Positions 47,452 to 56,578 of a stretch of DNA of 64,000 nucleotides are shown piece after piece; positions within the stretch are counted from its first letter, which is position 1, and each line of letters begins with the position of its first letter. The position numbers and the translations under genes were made by a program. The stretch is from Streptomyces sp. NBC_00820 (GTDB lineage Bacteria > Actinomycetota > Actinomycetes > Streptomycetales > Streptomycetaceae), in assembly GCF_036347055.1 (NCBI RefSeq), contig NZ_CP108882.1:3353501-3417500 (forward strand), written 5' to 3'. The notes under the pieces were generated by a model, which saw only the letters and a program-made list of their open reading frames with translations, was not told the DNA's origin and searched no databases.

Positions 47452-48198
47452 TCAGCGGATTTCGAGGATCTTCTCCCGCATCGCGTAGACCACCGCTTCC
47501 ATCCTGGAGTGCAGCTGAAGCTTCTCCAGGATGTTGCGGACGTGGTTCTTCACGGTGTTCTCGGAGATGAACAACTCCTTGGCGATGTCCCGGTTGTTCA
47601 TCCCCGTGGCGACGAGCTTGAGGACCTCCAGTTCACGGTCGGTCAGCCGCGGCGCGGGCACCAGCCGACGCTCGTCGGTGCGCTGGATCATCGACTTGAA
47701 CTCGGTGAGGAGCTTGGAGGCCATGGACGGGCTGATCTGCGACTGGCCGTCGGCCACCGCGCGGATGGCGGTGGCCACCTCGTCGGTGGAGATCTCCTTC
47801 AGCAGATAGCCGGTCGCGCCCGCCTTGATCGCCTCGTAGAGGTCGGCCTCCTCGTCGCTGATCGTCAGCATGATGATCTTCGCGCTGGGGGCGACCTCCT
47901 TGATGGAGGTGCAGGCCTCGATACCGCCGCGCTTGGGCATCCGCACATCCATCAGCACGATGTCGGGCAGCAGATCGGCGGCCTTGTCGACCGCCTCGGC
48001 GCCGTCGCCCGCCTCGCCGACGACCTGGATGTCCTCCTCGGCCGCGAGCACGATCTCCAGGCCGCGCCGGAAGAGGGCGTGGTCGTCCACGACCAGGACT
48101 CTGATCGGCTCGTCGCGTGACGACTCCGCCTCCGCGCCCGTGCCGTTGACACCGTCGTCGGCGTTCGCGTCACGCATCGGTCCGAAGGTGTCCGCCAT
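47452..48198 (-). CDS. NarL/LuxR-type response regulator (orphan)
   Basis: 248 residues. The receiver domain (about 32-150) has the acidic pair VVDDH, phospho-acceptor Asp84 in IVLMDVRMP, the Thr in MLTISDEE and Lys in LLKE. A helix-turn-helix LuxR domain follows (RLTDRELEVLKLVATGMNNRDIAKELFISENTVKNHVRNIL). A ~30-residue Asp/Gly/Ala tail leads the receiver. Start ATG 48198 has a strong GGGGGAGG site. No sensor kinase gene is adjacent, so its partner must be elsewhere. It lies downstream of hpf on the same strand behind a terminator. Confidence 0.94.
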   Translation of the reverse strand: MADTFGPMRDANADDGVNGTGAEAESSRDEPIRVLVVDDHALFRRGLEIVLAAEEDIQVVGEAGDGAEAVDKAADLLPDIVLMDVRMPKRGGIEACTSIKEVAPSAKIIMLTISDEEADLYEAIKAGATGYLLKEISTDEVATAIRAVADGQSQISPSMASKLLTEFKSMIQRTDERRLVPAPRLTDRELEVLKLVATGMNNRDIAKELFISENTVKNHVRNILEKLQLHSRMEAVVYAMREKILEIR

Positions 48199-48342
48199 CG
48201 TTCCTCCCCCTGAAGGCTGTGGCCTGTGGTCCTGTGCCATCGCCAACCCAAGGCAGCGGCCTACCGGTTGGGCCGGTCCGGTCATGATTTCATGCCCGGA
48301 CGGCACCGCGACGACCTGCGGGGCGCGAAGTGGTCGCACATC

Positions 48343-48379
48343 GGTGCCCCTGGGGGCGCGCACGCGCTCCAGGGGCACC
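48343..48379 (-). terminator. Hairpin terminator after hpf
   Basis: GGTGCCCCTGG (48343-48353) pairs perfectly over 11 bp with CCAGGGGCACC (48369-48379). It sits 22 bp downstream of the hpf stop, separating it from the response regulator gene. Confidence 0.75.
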
Positions 48380-48401
48380 GGCTCCGCTTCGGCCGGGCAG
48401 C

Positions 48402-49094
48402 TCAGCCGCCCAGCATCCCGCCTGCCGCGGGCTGCCGTACCTCAGCGACCATCGGGTCGGTGCTGAGGTGGATGACGCCGTAGTCGTAGGCGTGCCGCCG
48501 GTAGACGACGCTCGGTTCCTTGGTCTCGGCATCAACGAACAGGTAGAAGTCGTGGCCGACCAGTTCCATCTCGTAGAGGGCCTGGTCAAGGCTCATGGCG
48601 GATGCGACGTGGGTCTTCTCGCGGACGATCAGCGGGCCCTCCCCCTGGACCTCCAGCGAGCCGATCTTCTTGGTCGGCACACCGTCCGGCTCCGTCTCCT
48701 GGACGGGAACGCCGTTGGGCCTGAGCGTCGCCACGCCGGGGACGACGTCGGGGACCTCTGCCGCCGGGATCCGCCGTGAGCCACGGCGCACGACGCGCTT
48801 GTCGTGCTGCTTGCGCAGCCGGGCGTCCAGCTTCTCCGCGGCCATGTCGAGTGCCGCGTACGGGTCGCCGGCCGCCGCCTCCGCCCGGATCACCGGACCG
48901 CGGGAGCGGAGCGTGATCTCCACCCGGTCGCAGCGGCCGGCCTGTCGGGGGTTGGGCTCCTTGGACACCTCGACGTCGAGGCTGATCACCTTGCCATCGA
49001 GCTTCTGGATCTTCTCCAGGTTCAGCTTCTCGGCCACGTGCTTGCGGAACCGCTCGGGCACCTCGGTCTTGCGGCCCTTGACGACGATGTCCAC
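48402..49094 (-). CDS. hpf: Ribosome hibernation promoting factor, long form
   Basis: 230 residues, the normal size of long HPF. The N-terminal S30AE domain (about 1-110: VDIVVKGRKTEVPERF, DPYAALDMAAEKLDARLRK) blocks the ribosomal decoding site. A flexible linker follows, then the C-terminal dimerisation domain (about 170-230: PLIVREKTHVASAMSLDQALYEMELVGHDFYLF) joins two 70S particles into 100S dimers in stationary phase. GTG 49094 has GGAG seven bases upstream and matches the conserved family start; the longer frame to 49301 is unsupported. Confidence 0.95.
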   Translation of the reverse strand: MDIVVKGRKTEVPERFRKHVAEKLNLEKIQKLDGKVISLDVEVSKEPNPRQAGRCDRVEITLRSRGPVIRAEAAAGDPYAALDMAAEKLDARLRKQHDKRVVRRGSRRIPAAEVPDVVPGVATLRPNGVPVQETEPDGVPTKKIGSLEVQGEGPLIVREKTHVASAMSLDQALYEMELVGHDFYLFVDAETKEPSVVYRRHAYDYGVIHLSTDPMVAEVRQPAAGGMLGG

Positions 49095-49406
49095 GCAGAA
49101 CTCCGTTCCCGGATAGCCCCGCTCCATCGGCGGAGCATCTCCCTTTCGCACCAGGCCCCGGGGAGACCCGGAACCTCGGACTCGGCGACTTCCACCTCCT
49201 CCTCCCCCATGGGCAAGATCCCACCGCGCCGACGGGGTGATTGCGGAAAACCCGCAGCGCAGCATTCGGGTATGGGAGGTGTGGCCTGGGCCTTTCCTCA
49301 CAACCGAACATATCTCGCCCGGACGGATGTCGTCACCCTCTACTCTCGCGTACCTCCGTTCAGGTGAATTAACGCCCTCGCTACCTGCAACGATGCAAGT
49401 TCGCCC
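49095..49406 (-). other. Intergenic region upstream of hpf
   Basis: This 312-bp gap between hpf and the end of the ComF-type gene holds the hpf leader and promoter. The leader includes a Pro/Gly/Arg-coding open frame that I reject as coding. The A/T content rises between about 49225 and 49440. No other gene or RNA signature is seen. Confidence 0.5.
49307..49336 (-). promoter_or_regulatory. Candidate hpf promoter
   Basis: On the minus strand GTGACG (49331-49336) and TATGTT (49307-49312) are 18 bp apart, about 210 bp upstream of the hpf start. This matches the main sigma consensus reasonably. A long leader would follow. It is a pattern match only. Confidence 0.35.
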
Positions 49407-50300
49407 TCAGTTCCTGTTTATTTCGAAGGAATCCCGTGGGGCGGCGATCACAGCCGCATGGAGCGCCTCTCCGGCGACTTGCGGCACCGCCTTTCCCGGT
49501 GCACCATGCACCCACTTCCTCCTTTCCGATCGTGGCCCTGTCCACTGTTCCCCCCTACCTTCCCGAGTTACGGCTTCATACACGGCGGTTCTTCTCCGAT
49601 CTCTCTCCGCGTACCGCGAACCGGCCGCGTCCCGCAGGGCCCGCGCCGCCTCCGAGAGACTGGCGCCCGTGGTGATCAGGTCGTCCACGAGCACGATCCG
49701 GCCCCGGTCGAGCAGCCGCGCCCCGCCCGCCACCACCTCCAGCGCGCCGGCGAGGTTCTCCAGCCGCTGCCGCGCCCCGAGACCGGCCTGGTCGGCCACG
49801 GCCCGCCGCTGCCGCAGCACCGCGACCACCCGGGCCGGCGTCCCCGCACGCCGCAACCGTCCGGCCGCCGCGAGCGCCATCCGCCGTACCGGGTCGTGCC
49901 CGCGCGCCCGCACGGCCCACCGCGCGGAGGGCACGGGGACGAGCAGCACAGGCCCTGTCCCGGTCCCGAGCGCCTCGGCCACCGCTTCCCGGCGGCCTCG
50001 GTCCTCTGCCGCGAGCCCCGCCCGCACAGCCCCCGCCAGGGCCGTGCCCAGGGCTCCGGTGAGCGCCAGCGCGCCACGCTCCTTGTGCGCGAGGAGGACC
50101 GCCCGTACCTCCTTCGCGTACGGCGCCGCCGCGTGCACCACCGGCAGCCCGGACGGCTCCGGCACCGGTCGCACCCGGCGTGGCACGGCACCGCTCAGAG
50201 CTGCCCGGCAGCGCGTGCAGAGCACCGTACGACCGGCCCCGCAGCCTCCGCACTCGGCCGGCAGCACCAGGTCGGTGAGGTCCTGCCACCACCCCCGCAT
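49407..50300 (-). CDS. ComF-family phosphoribosyltransferase-like protein
   Basis: 297 residues. The N-terminal zinc knuckle is Cys17-x2-Cys20-x7-Cys28-x2-Cys31 (AECGGCGAGRTVLCTRC). The phosphoribosyltransferase domain follows, with VPVPSARWAVRARGHDP and PRPP loop IVLVDDLITTGASLSEAA. ComF relatives act in DNA uptake in competent bacteria; in Streptomyces the role is unknown. The last ~60 residues are a poorly conserved tail after the expected end of the fold. Start ATG 50300 places the zinc knuckle near the N-terminus. It lies between lpqB and hpf on the same strand. Confidence 0.88.
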   Translation of the reverse strand: MRGWWQDLTDLVLPAECGGCGAGRTVLCTRCRAALSGAVPRRVRPVPEPSGLPVVHAAAPYAKEVRAVLLAHKERGALALTGALGTALAGAVRAGLAAEDRGRREAVAEALGTGTGPVLLVPVPSARWAVRARGHDPVRRMALAAAGRLRRAGTPARVVAVLRQRRAVADQAGLGARQRLENLAGALEVVAGGARLLDRGRIVLVDDLITTGASLSEAARALRDAAGSRYAERDRRRTAVYEAVTREGRGEQWTGPRSERRKWVHGAPGKAVPQVAGEALHAAVIAAPRDSFEINRN

Positions 50301-50375
50301 GGACACCACTGTGCCCCGCTCCGGGACGACCGGCCACCCCTGTGGACAGCGGCCTGTGGAAGACCGGGGAGAACG

Positions 50376-50413
50376 CCGTACGGCCGCCACTCACACGAGT
50401 GACGGCCGTACGG
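50376..50413 (-). terminator. Terminator of the mtrA-mtrB-lpqB operon
   Basis: CCGTACGGCCG-x-CACTC (50376-50392) pairs with GAGTG-x-CGGCCGTACGG (to 50413) with a four-base loop, a stem of about 16 bp with one mismatch. It lies about 40 bp after the lpqB stop on the minus strand. Confidence 0.75.
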
Positions 50414-50451
50414 AATCGCTGTCCTGAGACGGGAATCGCTGTCCTGAGACG
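50412..50451. repeat. Perfect 20-bp tandem duplication next to the lpqB terminator
   Basis: GGAATCGCTGTCCTGAGACG occurs twice head-to-tail (50412-50431 and 50432-50451), between the lpqB stop and its terminator. The copies are identical, suggesting a recent slippage or duplication. Confidence 0.9.
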
Positions 50452-50455
50452 CTAC

Positions 50456-52294
50456 TCAGCCCGGATAGACCGGTGCAGTGCCGTCCTTGTCCACCTTCTG
50501 CCACTGCGCGCCCGAAGGCAGTTGCACGATCCCGTCGTCGTCCGAGTAGGCCACGAGCGGTACCCGTTCGTCCTCGGAGGCGGCGATCGCCTTCACGCCC
50601 GAGAGGGCGGCGGGCGCCAGTCCGTCGAGCGTGGAGCCGTCGACCTGGACGTACCGCATCTGGTGCACACCCCCCTGCTCCCGGCCGACCACGACCAGCC
50701 TGCTGTCGCCGGCCCAGGACATCGCGTTGACCAGCTCCATGTCGGGCGCGGCCGGACGCGGACGGACCACCGCGGGCGCGTCACCCGTCCTGTCGTCACG
50801 CTCGATACGGCCGATGAGCAGCGACTGCTTGCCGTCCTTCTCCACGACCAGCGCGACCCGCACCCCGTCGGCGGCCACCCGCACGTCCCGGATGCGTCCG
50901 GGCAGGTCGGGAAGGGTGACCTCCACCGGCTTGCCGGCGCCCTGCTCCACGACGTACAGCCGTTGATGGCGGGGGTCGCGGTCGGCCACCCACAGGTCGC
51001 CACGGGCGTCCCAGCTCGGCTTGGTCAGCCTGTCCTCGGCCGGGTTCAGACCCTGGCTGGTGACGACGGGATCCCCGAACCCGGCCCCCGCGTCCAGCGA
51101 GGTCACGTACATCGACTTGCCGTCGAGAGCGACGCCGGCCACCGTGCGCTCGTCGCGGGAGACGGCCACCGACTGCAGCTGCCGGGTCCCCTCACCGAGC
51201 GCGCCCGGCACCGCGGCGCTGCCGGTCGCGGCGGATCCGGTCGACCGCCGGACCAGCCGGTGCTTGCCGTCGAGGAAGTACAGGTAGTCGGGACTCTCCG
51301 CGGAGGCGCGCCAGGCGACGGACTCGGCGCGCGCCTCCGTCTGCTCGCACAGCCGGCGACCGCCGGGCCCCCGCAGCGCGACCGACTCCAGCGTCGGCGT
51401 CAGGTTCCGCAGCGTGAACATCAGCTGGGTGGCCATCTCCTCGCATCTGGCCGGCGCGACCCGGGAGGCCTTGCCGTTCAACGGCACCGTGAGCCGGTTC
51501 TCGTCGTCCGGGGTCAGCCCCGACACGCCGTGCTGCAGCGCCGTACCGGTCGGGAAGCTGGACCTGACGACCGGCTCCAGCCAACTGGTGGGCCCCTTCA
51601 GCAGCGAGCGCACCATCTGGGTCAGGGGGTCGACCTTGCTGCGCACGAACACCGGGTCGGCGACCGCCACCGACTGCCCGGTCGCGCCGACCCGGGTGTG
51701 GGTGGAGAAGTAGTACTTGTCGACGGACGTGTAGTTGCGCTGGAAGTCGGACTTGCCCATGACGACGCCCTCGGGCGGCGCGTCGATGCGCCACTGCCTG
51801 CTCTTCGCGTCCTTCGTGAGGTGCACCTTGAAGCGGTAGGAGCCGCTGTCGGGCTCGTACGCCTGCCGCTCGTCCACCGCGGCCACCCGGTTGCCCGCCA
51901 GGACGTAGGTGCGGCTGTCGCCCAGTTCCCGGCCGTCCTGCGCGAGATCGGGGGGGCTGCTCGGCCCGTCGGCGAGGACGGTGGTGGAGTCCTCGGGATG
52001 CCAGGCGCGCGCGGCATCGGGGGTGAGGTACTTGCGGGCGGTGTCGTACTGCGGATCGTCGCTGGTCAGCGCTTCGAGGAAGCCCTGCAGGATCTCGTCG
52101 GAGGAGGCGTCCTCGGCCGGGGGCATGGCGAACACCCGCACCCCGGTGTCCTGCCGTGGCGTGGACTCGACGTTGCGCAGGTCCCCGCTGTCCGGCATCG
52201 AGGCGCACCCGGCCAGCAGGACGGCCCCACAGGCGGCGAGCGCCACCGCGCGACCCGGTCTGTGCCGGGCGCCCCCTTCGCGGTCAGCGCCCAC
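50456..52294 (-). CDS. lpqB: MtrAB-associated lipoprotein LpqB
   Basis: 612 residues. The signal peptide ends in the lipobox LAGC with lipidated Cys30. The GerMN domain lies in the first half (about 180-330: YTSVDKYYFSTHTRVG, VRSLLKGPTSWLEPVV), and the second half is a beta-propeller-like LpqB domain. It interacts with the extracellular part of the MtrB sensor in actinobacteria and tunes its activity. GTG 52294 has GGGGAGG at good spacing and overlaps the end of mtrB by 11 bp, so it is coupled to the mtr operon. Confidence 0.95.
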   Translation of the reverse strand: MGADREGGARHRPGRAVALAACGAVLLAGCASMPDSGDLRNVESTPRQDTGVRVFAMPPAEDASSDEILQGFLEALTSDDPQYDTARKYLTPDAARAWHPEDSTTVLADGPSSPPDLAQDGRELGDSRTYVLAGNRVAAVDERQAYEPDSGSYRFKVHLTKDAKSRQWRIDAPPEGVVMGKSDFQRNYTSVDKYYFSTHTRVGATGQSVAVADPVFVRSKVDPLTQMVRSLLKGPTSWLEPVVRSSFPTGTALQHGVSGLTPDDENRLTVPLNGKASRVAPARCEEMATQLMFTLRNLTPTLESVALRGPGGRRLCEQTEARAESVAWRASAESPDYLYFLDGKHRLVRRSTGSAATGSAAVPGALGEGTRQLQSVAVSRDERTVAGVALDGKSMYVTSLDAGAGFGDPVVTSQGLNPAEDRLTKPSWDARGDLWVADRDPRHQRLYVVEQGAGKPVEVTLPDLPGRIRDVRVAADGVRVALVVEKDGKQSLLIGRIERDDRTGDAPAVVRPRPAAPDMELVNAMSWAGDSRLVVVGREQGGVHQMRYVQVDGSTLDGLAPAALSGVKAIAASEDERVPLVAYSDDDGIVQLPSGAQWQKVDKDGTAPVYPG

Positions 52295-54368
52295 GAAATG
52301 CCTCCCCTGGCTCGGTCGAGTTCTCCTGGCCGGCCGGTTCCGGACGGCCCGCGTGCGGGTCGGACACCGGGCCCGCCGGCTTGTCGTCGGCGCGGCGGCC
52401 GCCACCGGCGGGCCGGGGCACCACGCGCGCGCCGCCGGTGCCGGGCAGGGCTGCCGGGTCCGCGGTGGGGGTGACGGCGTCCCTGCGCGGCGGCAGCACC
52501 GGCACGTTCCCGCCTCCCGGCTGCATCGGAACGGTCGCCCGCTTCTCCTCGCCCCCGCGGGGCAGGCCCGCGTCGCCGAGTCCGCGGTTGCGTCGCGAGT
52601 CCTTGGGCTCCAGCGGTATCGGTGAGCCGCGCAGCGGCTCGTCCGCGGTCCGCGGCAGCGTCAGCCGGAACTGCGAGCCGCCGCCCGGCTCACCCCAGGC
52701 CTGCAGCCAGCCGCCGTGCAGCCGGGCGTCCTCCAGGGCGATCGACAGACCGAGCCCCGTCCCGCCGGTGGTACGCGCGCGTGCCGGGTCGGCCCGCCAG
52801 AAGCGGCTGAAGACACGGCCGGCCTCGCCGGGCTTGAGCCCGACGCCGTAGTCGCGCACGGCGATGGCCACCGCGCCCCCGGCGGCGGCGAGTTTGACGA
52901 CGACGTCCTTGCCGTCGCCGTGCTCCACGGCGTTGACGACGAGGTTGCGCAGGACGCGCTCCACGCGCCGGGCGTCGGCCTCGGCGACGACGGGCTGCTG
53001 GTCGCCGATGACACGTATGTGGCTGCCCTTGCGCTCGGCGAGCGGCTCGGCACCGCCGACCACGCGCCGCACGACCTCCCGGAGGTCGATCGGTTCGGCC
53101 TCCAGTGCCGCCGCGCCCGCGTCGAAGCGGCTGATCTCCAGCAGGTCCGCGAGCAGCGACTCGAACCGGTCCAGCTGGTCGGCGAGCAGCTCGGCGGAGC
53201 GCGCGGTCACCGGATCGAAGTCCTCACGGGCCTCGTGGATGACGTCGGCGGCCATCCGGACGGTCGTCAGCGGGGTGCGCAGCTCGTGCGAGACGTCGGA
53301 GACGAACCGCCGCTGCATCCGCGACAGGTCCTCCAGCTGCTGGATCTTCATCTGGAGGTTCTGCGCCATCTTGTTGAAGGCCTCGCCCAGGCGCGCGATG
53401 TCGTCCTCGCCGGTGACCTTCATCCGCTCCTGCAGCCGGCCCGCGGACAGCCGCTCGGCGATCCCGGCCGCCATCCGCACCGGCGTGACGACCTGCCGCA
53501 CCACCAGCCAGGCGATGGCCCCGAGCAGGACGACGACGAAGAGGCCGGCGGTCGCGAGCGTGCCCTTGACCAGGCTGAGCGACTTCTCCTCCTGCGTGAG
53601 CGGGAAGAGGTAGTACAGCTCGTAGGGGTGGCCGTTGGGGTCGTTGAGCTGCTTGCCGATGACCAGCGCGGGCTGGGATTCCTTGTCGTTGTTGTAGGCG
53701 ATCCGGCTGTAGCTCTGCGCGGCGGTCGTACTGTTGTTGACCCGGTCGCGCAGGCCGCCGGGCACGCTGTCGGTCGGGCTGACGTACCCGGAACCGCGCG
53801 GGCTGCGCCCGCCGCCGGTGTCGTTGCCGACGGGCAGCGTCACCACGTCGAAGGCGCCCGCGCCACCGCTGGAGAGCGAGTCCACGAGGTCGCTCATCCA
53901 CTGGATGACGTTCTGCGACTGCTGTCCGTCGGTGGCGGTGCCGTCGCCCGTGGCGGTGCCGGCAGCGGTGCCGTCGCCCGTGGTGGCCTCGTCGGCCTTC
54001 TGCCTGGCCACCGCGAACCCGCCGGTGGCCTGGCTCTGCGACGCCCTCACCTTCGCGTCCAGCAGGCCGTTGCGCACCTGCCCGATCACGACGAAGCCCA
54101 GCAGCAGCACGACGCCCAGCGACATCAGCAGGGTCGTGGCCACGACCCTGAGCTGGATGTTGCGCCGCCACAGCCGCATGAGGGGCAGCAGCGGGCGACG
54201 CACCCAGCGCATGAGCAGGCGGACGACCGGGCTGCCCTGGACCCCGCCCTGCAGCAGGCCACCCGCGAAGAGGCGTCCCCAGCGCGAACCTGCCGCCTCA
54301 CGGCCGACAGGCCGCCCCGGAAGGTCCCCGGAGCGGCCGGGAGCCGAAGCGGCGCTGTCCTCGGACAT
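52284..54368 (-). CDS. mtrB: Two-component sensor histidine kinase MtrB
   Basis: 694 residues. Membrane segments flank an extracellular sensor region (about 75-290) that includes Thr/Ala/Gly-rich inserts. A HAMP domain follows, then the dimerisation helix SDVSHELRTPLTTVRMAADV with phospho-acceptor His361 and an ATPase domain (DYGVGLKPGEAG, GTGLGLSIALED). The C-terminal ~120 residues are a Pro/Gly-rich tail. It phosphorylates MtrA, which controls cell-wall and developmental genes in Streptomyces. Start ATG 54368 lies one base after the mtrA stop. First gene downstream of mtrA. Confidence 0.95.
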   Translation of the reverse strand: MSEDSAASAPGRSGDLPGRPVGREAAGSRWGRLFAGGLLQGGVQGSPVVRLLMRWVRRPLLPLMRLWRRNIQLRVVATTLLMSLGVVLLLGFVVIGQVRNGLLDAKVRASQSQATGGFAVARQKADEATTGDGTAAGTATGDGTATDGQQSQNVIQWMSDLVDSLSSGGAGAFDVVTLPVGNDTGGGRSPRGSGYVSPTDSVPGGLRDRVNNSTTAAQSYSRIAYNNDKESQPALVIGKQLNDPNGHPYELYYLFPLTQEEKSLSLVKGTLATAGLFVVVLLGAIAWLVVRQVVTPVRMAAGIAERLSAGRLQERMKVTGEDDIARLGEAFNKMAQNLQMKIQQLEDLSRMQRRFVSDVSHELRTPLTTVRMAADVIHEAREDFDPVTARSAELLADQLDRFESLLADLLEISRFDAGAAALEAEPIDLREVVRRVVGGAEPLAERKGSHIRVIGDQQPVVAEADARRVERVLRNLVVNAVEHGDGKDVVVKLAAAGGAVAIAVRDYGVGLKPGEAGRVFSRFWRADPARARTTGGTGLGLSIALEDARLHGGWLQAWGEPGGGSQFRLTLPRTADEPLRGSPIPLEPKDSRRNRGLGDAGLPRGGEEKRATVPMQPGGGNVPVLPPRRDAVTPTADPAALPGTGGARVVPRPAGGGRRADDKPAGPVSDPHAGRPEPAGQENSTEPGEAFRGR

Positions 54369-54369
54369 G

Positions 54370-55059
54370 TCAGCTCGGTCCGGCCTTGTAACCGACACCA
54401 CGGACGGTCACCACGATCTCCGGACGCTCCGGGTCCTTCTCGACCTTGGAGCGCAGCCGCTGGACGTGCACGTTCACCAGGCGAGTGTCGGCGGCGTGAC
54501 GGTAGCCCCACACCTGCTCGAGGAGCACCTCGCGCGTGAACACCTGCCACGGCTTGCGGGCGAGCGCGACCAGCAGGTCGAACTCCAGCGGGGTCAGCGC
54601 GATCGACTGCCCGTCCCGCTTCACCGAGTGCCCGGCGACGTCGATCACCAGGTCGCCGATGGTGAGCTGCTCCGGTGCCGGCTCCTCGGACCTCCTGAGC
54701 CGGGCCCGGATCCGCGCCACCAGCTCCTTGGGCTTGAACGGCTTCACGATGTAGTCGTCGGCGCCCGACTCCAGGCCCACGACCACGTCGACGGTGTCGC
54801 TCTTGGCCGTGAGCATCACGATCGGCACCCCGGACTCCGCCCTGATCAGGCGGCACACCTCGATCCCGTCCCGGCCGGGCAGCATCAGATCGAGCAGCAC
54901 CAGGTCGGGCTTGCTCTCACGGAAAGCGGCCAGCGCCTTGTCCCCGTCGGCTACGAAAGACGGCTCAAAACCTTCACCACGCAGCACAATGCCGAGCATC
55001 TCGGCCAGTGCGGTGTCGTCGTCGACGACAAGGACTCGTCCCTTCATAAACGACATCAT
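54370..55059 (-). CDS. mtrA: Response regulator MtrA
   Basis: OmpR-family regulator, 229 residues. The receiver has VVDDD, phospho-acceptor Asp57 in LVLLDLMLPGRDG, MLTAKSD and Lys in YIVKPFKPKEL. The winged-helix domain (about 135-225) has LTPLEFDLLVALARKPWQVFTREVLLEQVWGY and VRGVGYKAGP. In Streptomyces MtrA represses development and antibiotic genes and governs nitrogen and phosphate genes (literature knowledge). Start ATG 55059 gives the MMSFMKGRV N-terminus I recall for S. coelicolor MtrA. Leads the mtrA-mtrB-lpqB operon. Confidence 0.97.
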   Translation of the reverse strand: MMSFMKGRVLVVDDDTALAEMLGIVLRGEGFEPSFVADGDKALAAFRESKPDLVLLDLMLPGRDGIEVCRLIRAESGVPIVMLTAKSDTVDVVVGLESGADDYIVKPFKPKELVARIRARLRRSEEPAPEQLTIGDLVIDVAGHSVKRDGQSIALTPLEFDLLVALARKPWQVFTREVLLEQVWGYRHAADTRLVNVHVQRLRSKVEKDPERPEIVVTVRGVGYKAGPS

Positions 55060-55295
55060 CCCATTCTCATAACGGCGCCAGAGCTGCTGGTGAGCGAGGT
55101 CACTGGCCTGTGACGATAGTCGTACGGCGCCGTCACTGTCTGCCCGCGTCCCCCCGGCACCGCCGGACGCCGCCGGACGCCGACGAACACCGACGTCCGA
55201 CGGGCCGATGTCGCCGCCGGACGCCACGGCCCCTTCGTCCACGGATCACCGTGGAATCAGGGGCCGCCGCCGTCGGTCGGCGCGACATCATCCCA

Positions 55296-56438
55296 TCAGC
55301 CCAACGCCTCCCGGCCCGACTTGTCACACAGCTCCGCGAGCGCCTCCACCGTCACAGGGGAGACGACCCCCTCCTCCGTGACGATCGCCGTCACCAGCTC
55401 GGGCGGCGTCACGTCGAACGCCGGGTTGTACGCCTGGGTCCCCAGCGGTGCCACCGGGATCCCGCCGCCCGCCCCCGTCACCGGCGCCTGCGGCACCATG
55501 ACCTCGGTCACCTCGTAGCCGGGGCGCTGCTCGACCTCGATGGACGCGCCGTCCGGCGTCCGCGGGTCCACCGTCGTCACCGGAGCCACCACGATGAACG
55601 GCACATGGTGGTACCGCGCGAGCACCGCGAGCGGATAGCTCCCCACCTTGTTCGCCACCGAGCCGTCGGCGGCGATCCGGTCCGCGCCGATGAGCACCGC
55701 GTCCACCTCGCCCGCCGCGAACAGCGAACCGGCCGCGTTGTCGGTGAGCAAGGTGTACGTCATACCGCTGCGGGCCGCCTCGTACGCCGTCAGGCGAGCG
55801 CCCTGCAGCAGCGGACGCGTCTCGTCCACCCACAGCCGTCGCAGCTGCCCGGCCCGGTGCGCGGCGAGAGCCACCGCGAACGCGGTCCCCTCCCCGCCGG
55901 ACACCAGCGATCCGCTGTTGCAGTGGGTCAGGATCCGGTGCGCCCCGCCCGGCAGCAGCTCGCCCAGGAGCGCCAGCCCGTGCGCGGCCATCCGCGCGCT
56001 GGCCTCGGCGTCCTCCTGGTGCAGCGTGCGTGCCGCGGCCAGCGCGGCCGCGGCCGCCGCCGTGGTGTCGCCGCTCCTGGCGAGGGCGTCGCGGTAGGCG
56101 GCCTCGGCCCGGCGTACTCCGACGGAGAGGTTCACCGCGGTCGGCCGGGCGGCTTCGAGCGCCCGCGCGGCCTCGTCCACGTCGAAACCCCGCGCGGCGG
56201 CGAGCGCGACGCCGTACGCGCCGGCGATGCCCAGCACCGGCGCCCCGCGTACGGCGAGCGAGCGGATCGCCTCCACCAGCGCCGATGCGTCCGTACACAC
56301 CAGCTCGACCTCTTCGGCCGGGAGCCTTGTCTGGTCGAGAAGGACCAGGACGGGACCTTCGGGTGGTTCCTCCCATCGCAGAACGGGTATCGCGGTCGGC
56401 TTCTTGTCGTCGCCCGTCGGCGGGTGCTGATCAGCCAT
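55296..56438 (-). CDS. mtnA: S-methyl-5-thioribose-1-phosphate isomerase
   Basis: Converts methylthioribose-1-phosphate to methylthioribulose-1-phosphate in the methionine salvage pathway. 380 residues, normal length. Motifs of the eIF2B-like family are present: RGAPVLGIAGAYG near residue 60, catalytic Cys in LTHCNSGSLVSGGEGTA, and catalytic Asp in VLIGADRIAADGSVANKVGSY. Start ATG 56438 is the only candidate before the conserved VLRWEEPPEG. Downstream salvage genes (mtnB, mtnD) are not in this window. It diverges from the membrane protein gene at 56579. Confidence 0.96.
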   Translation of the reverse strand: MADQHPPTGDDKKPTAIPVLRWEEPPEGPVLVLLDQTRLPAEEVELVCTDASALVEAIRSLAVRGAPVLGIAGAYGVALAAARGFDVDEAARALEAARPTAVNLSVGVRRAEAAYRDALARSGDTTAAAAAALAAARTLHQEDAEASARMAAHGLALLGELLPGGAHRILTHCNSGSLVSGGEGTAFAVALAAHRAGQLRRLWVDETRPLLQGARLTAYEAARSGMTYTLLTDNAAGSLFAAGEVDAVLIGADRIAADGSVANKVGSYPLAVLARYHHVPFIVVAPVTTVDPRTPDGASIEVEQRPGYEVTEVMVPQAPVTGAGGGIPVAPLGTQAYNPAFDVTPPELVTAIVTEEGVVSPVTVEALAELCDKSGREALG

Positions 56439-56578
56439 GCGGTCAGTCTGCCCCGTACACGCCGGACAATTGATGGAGCACAGCGTTTACCGCGGTCGGT
56501 CACGCGGTGACCGGCCCATGGCACGATGGCTGCCAACCTGCCGCCGCGAACGCGGAAGGGCACCATGAAGGAGCTTCG

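Noticed and set aside
49095..49301. 69-residue N-terminal extension of hpf
   Set aside because: No conserved sequence. The GTG at 49094 has a good ribosome site and gives the standard 230-residue protein.
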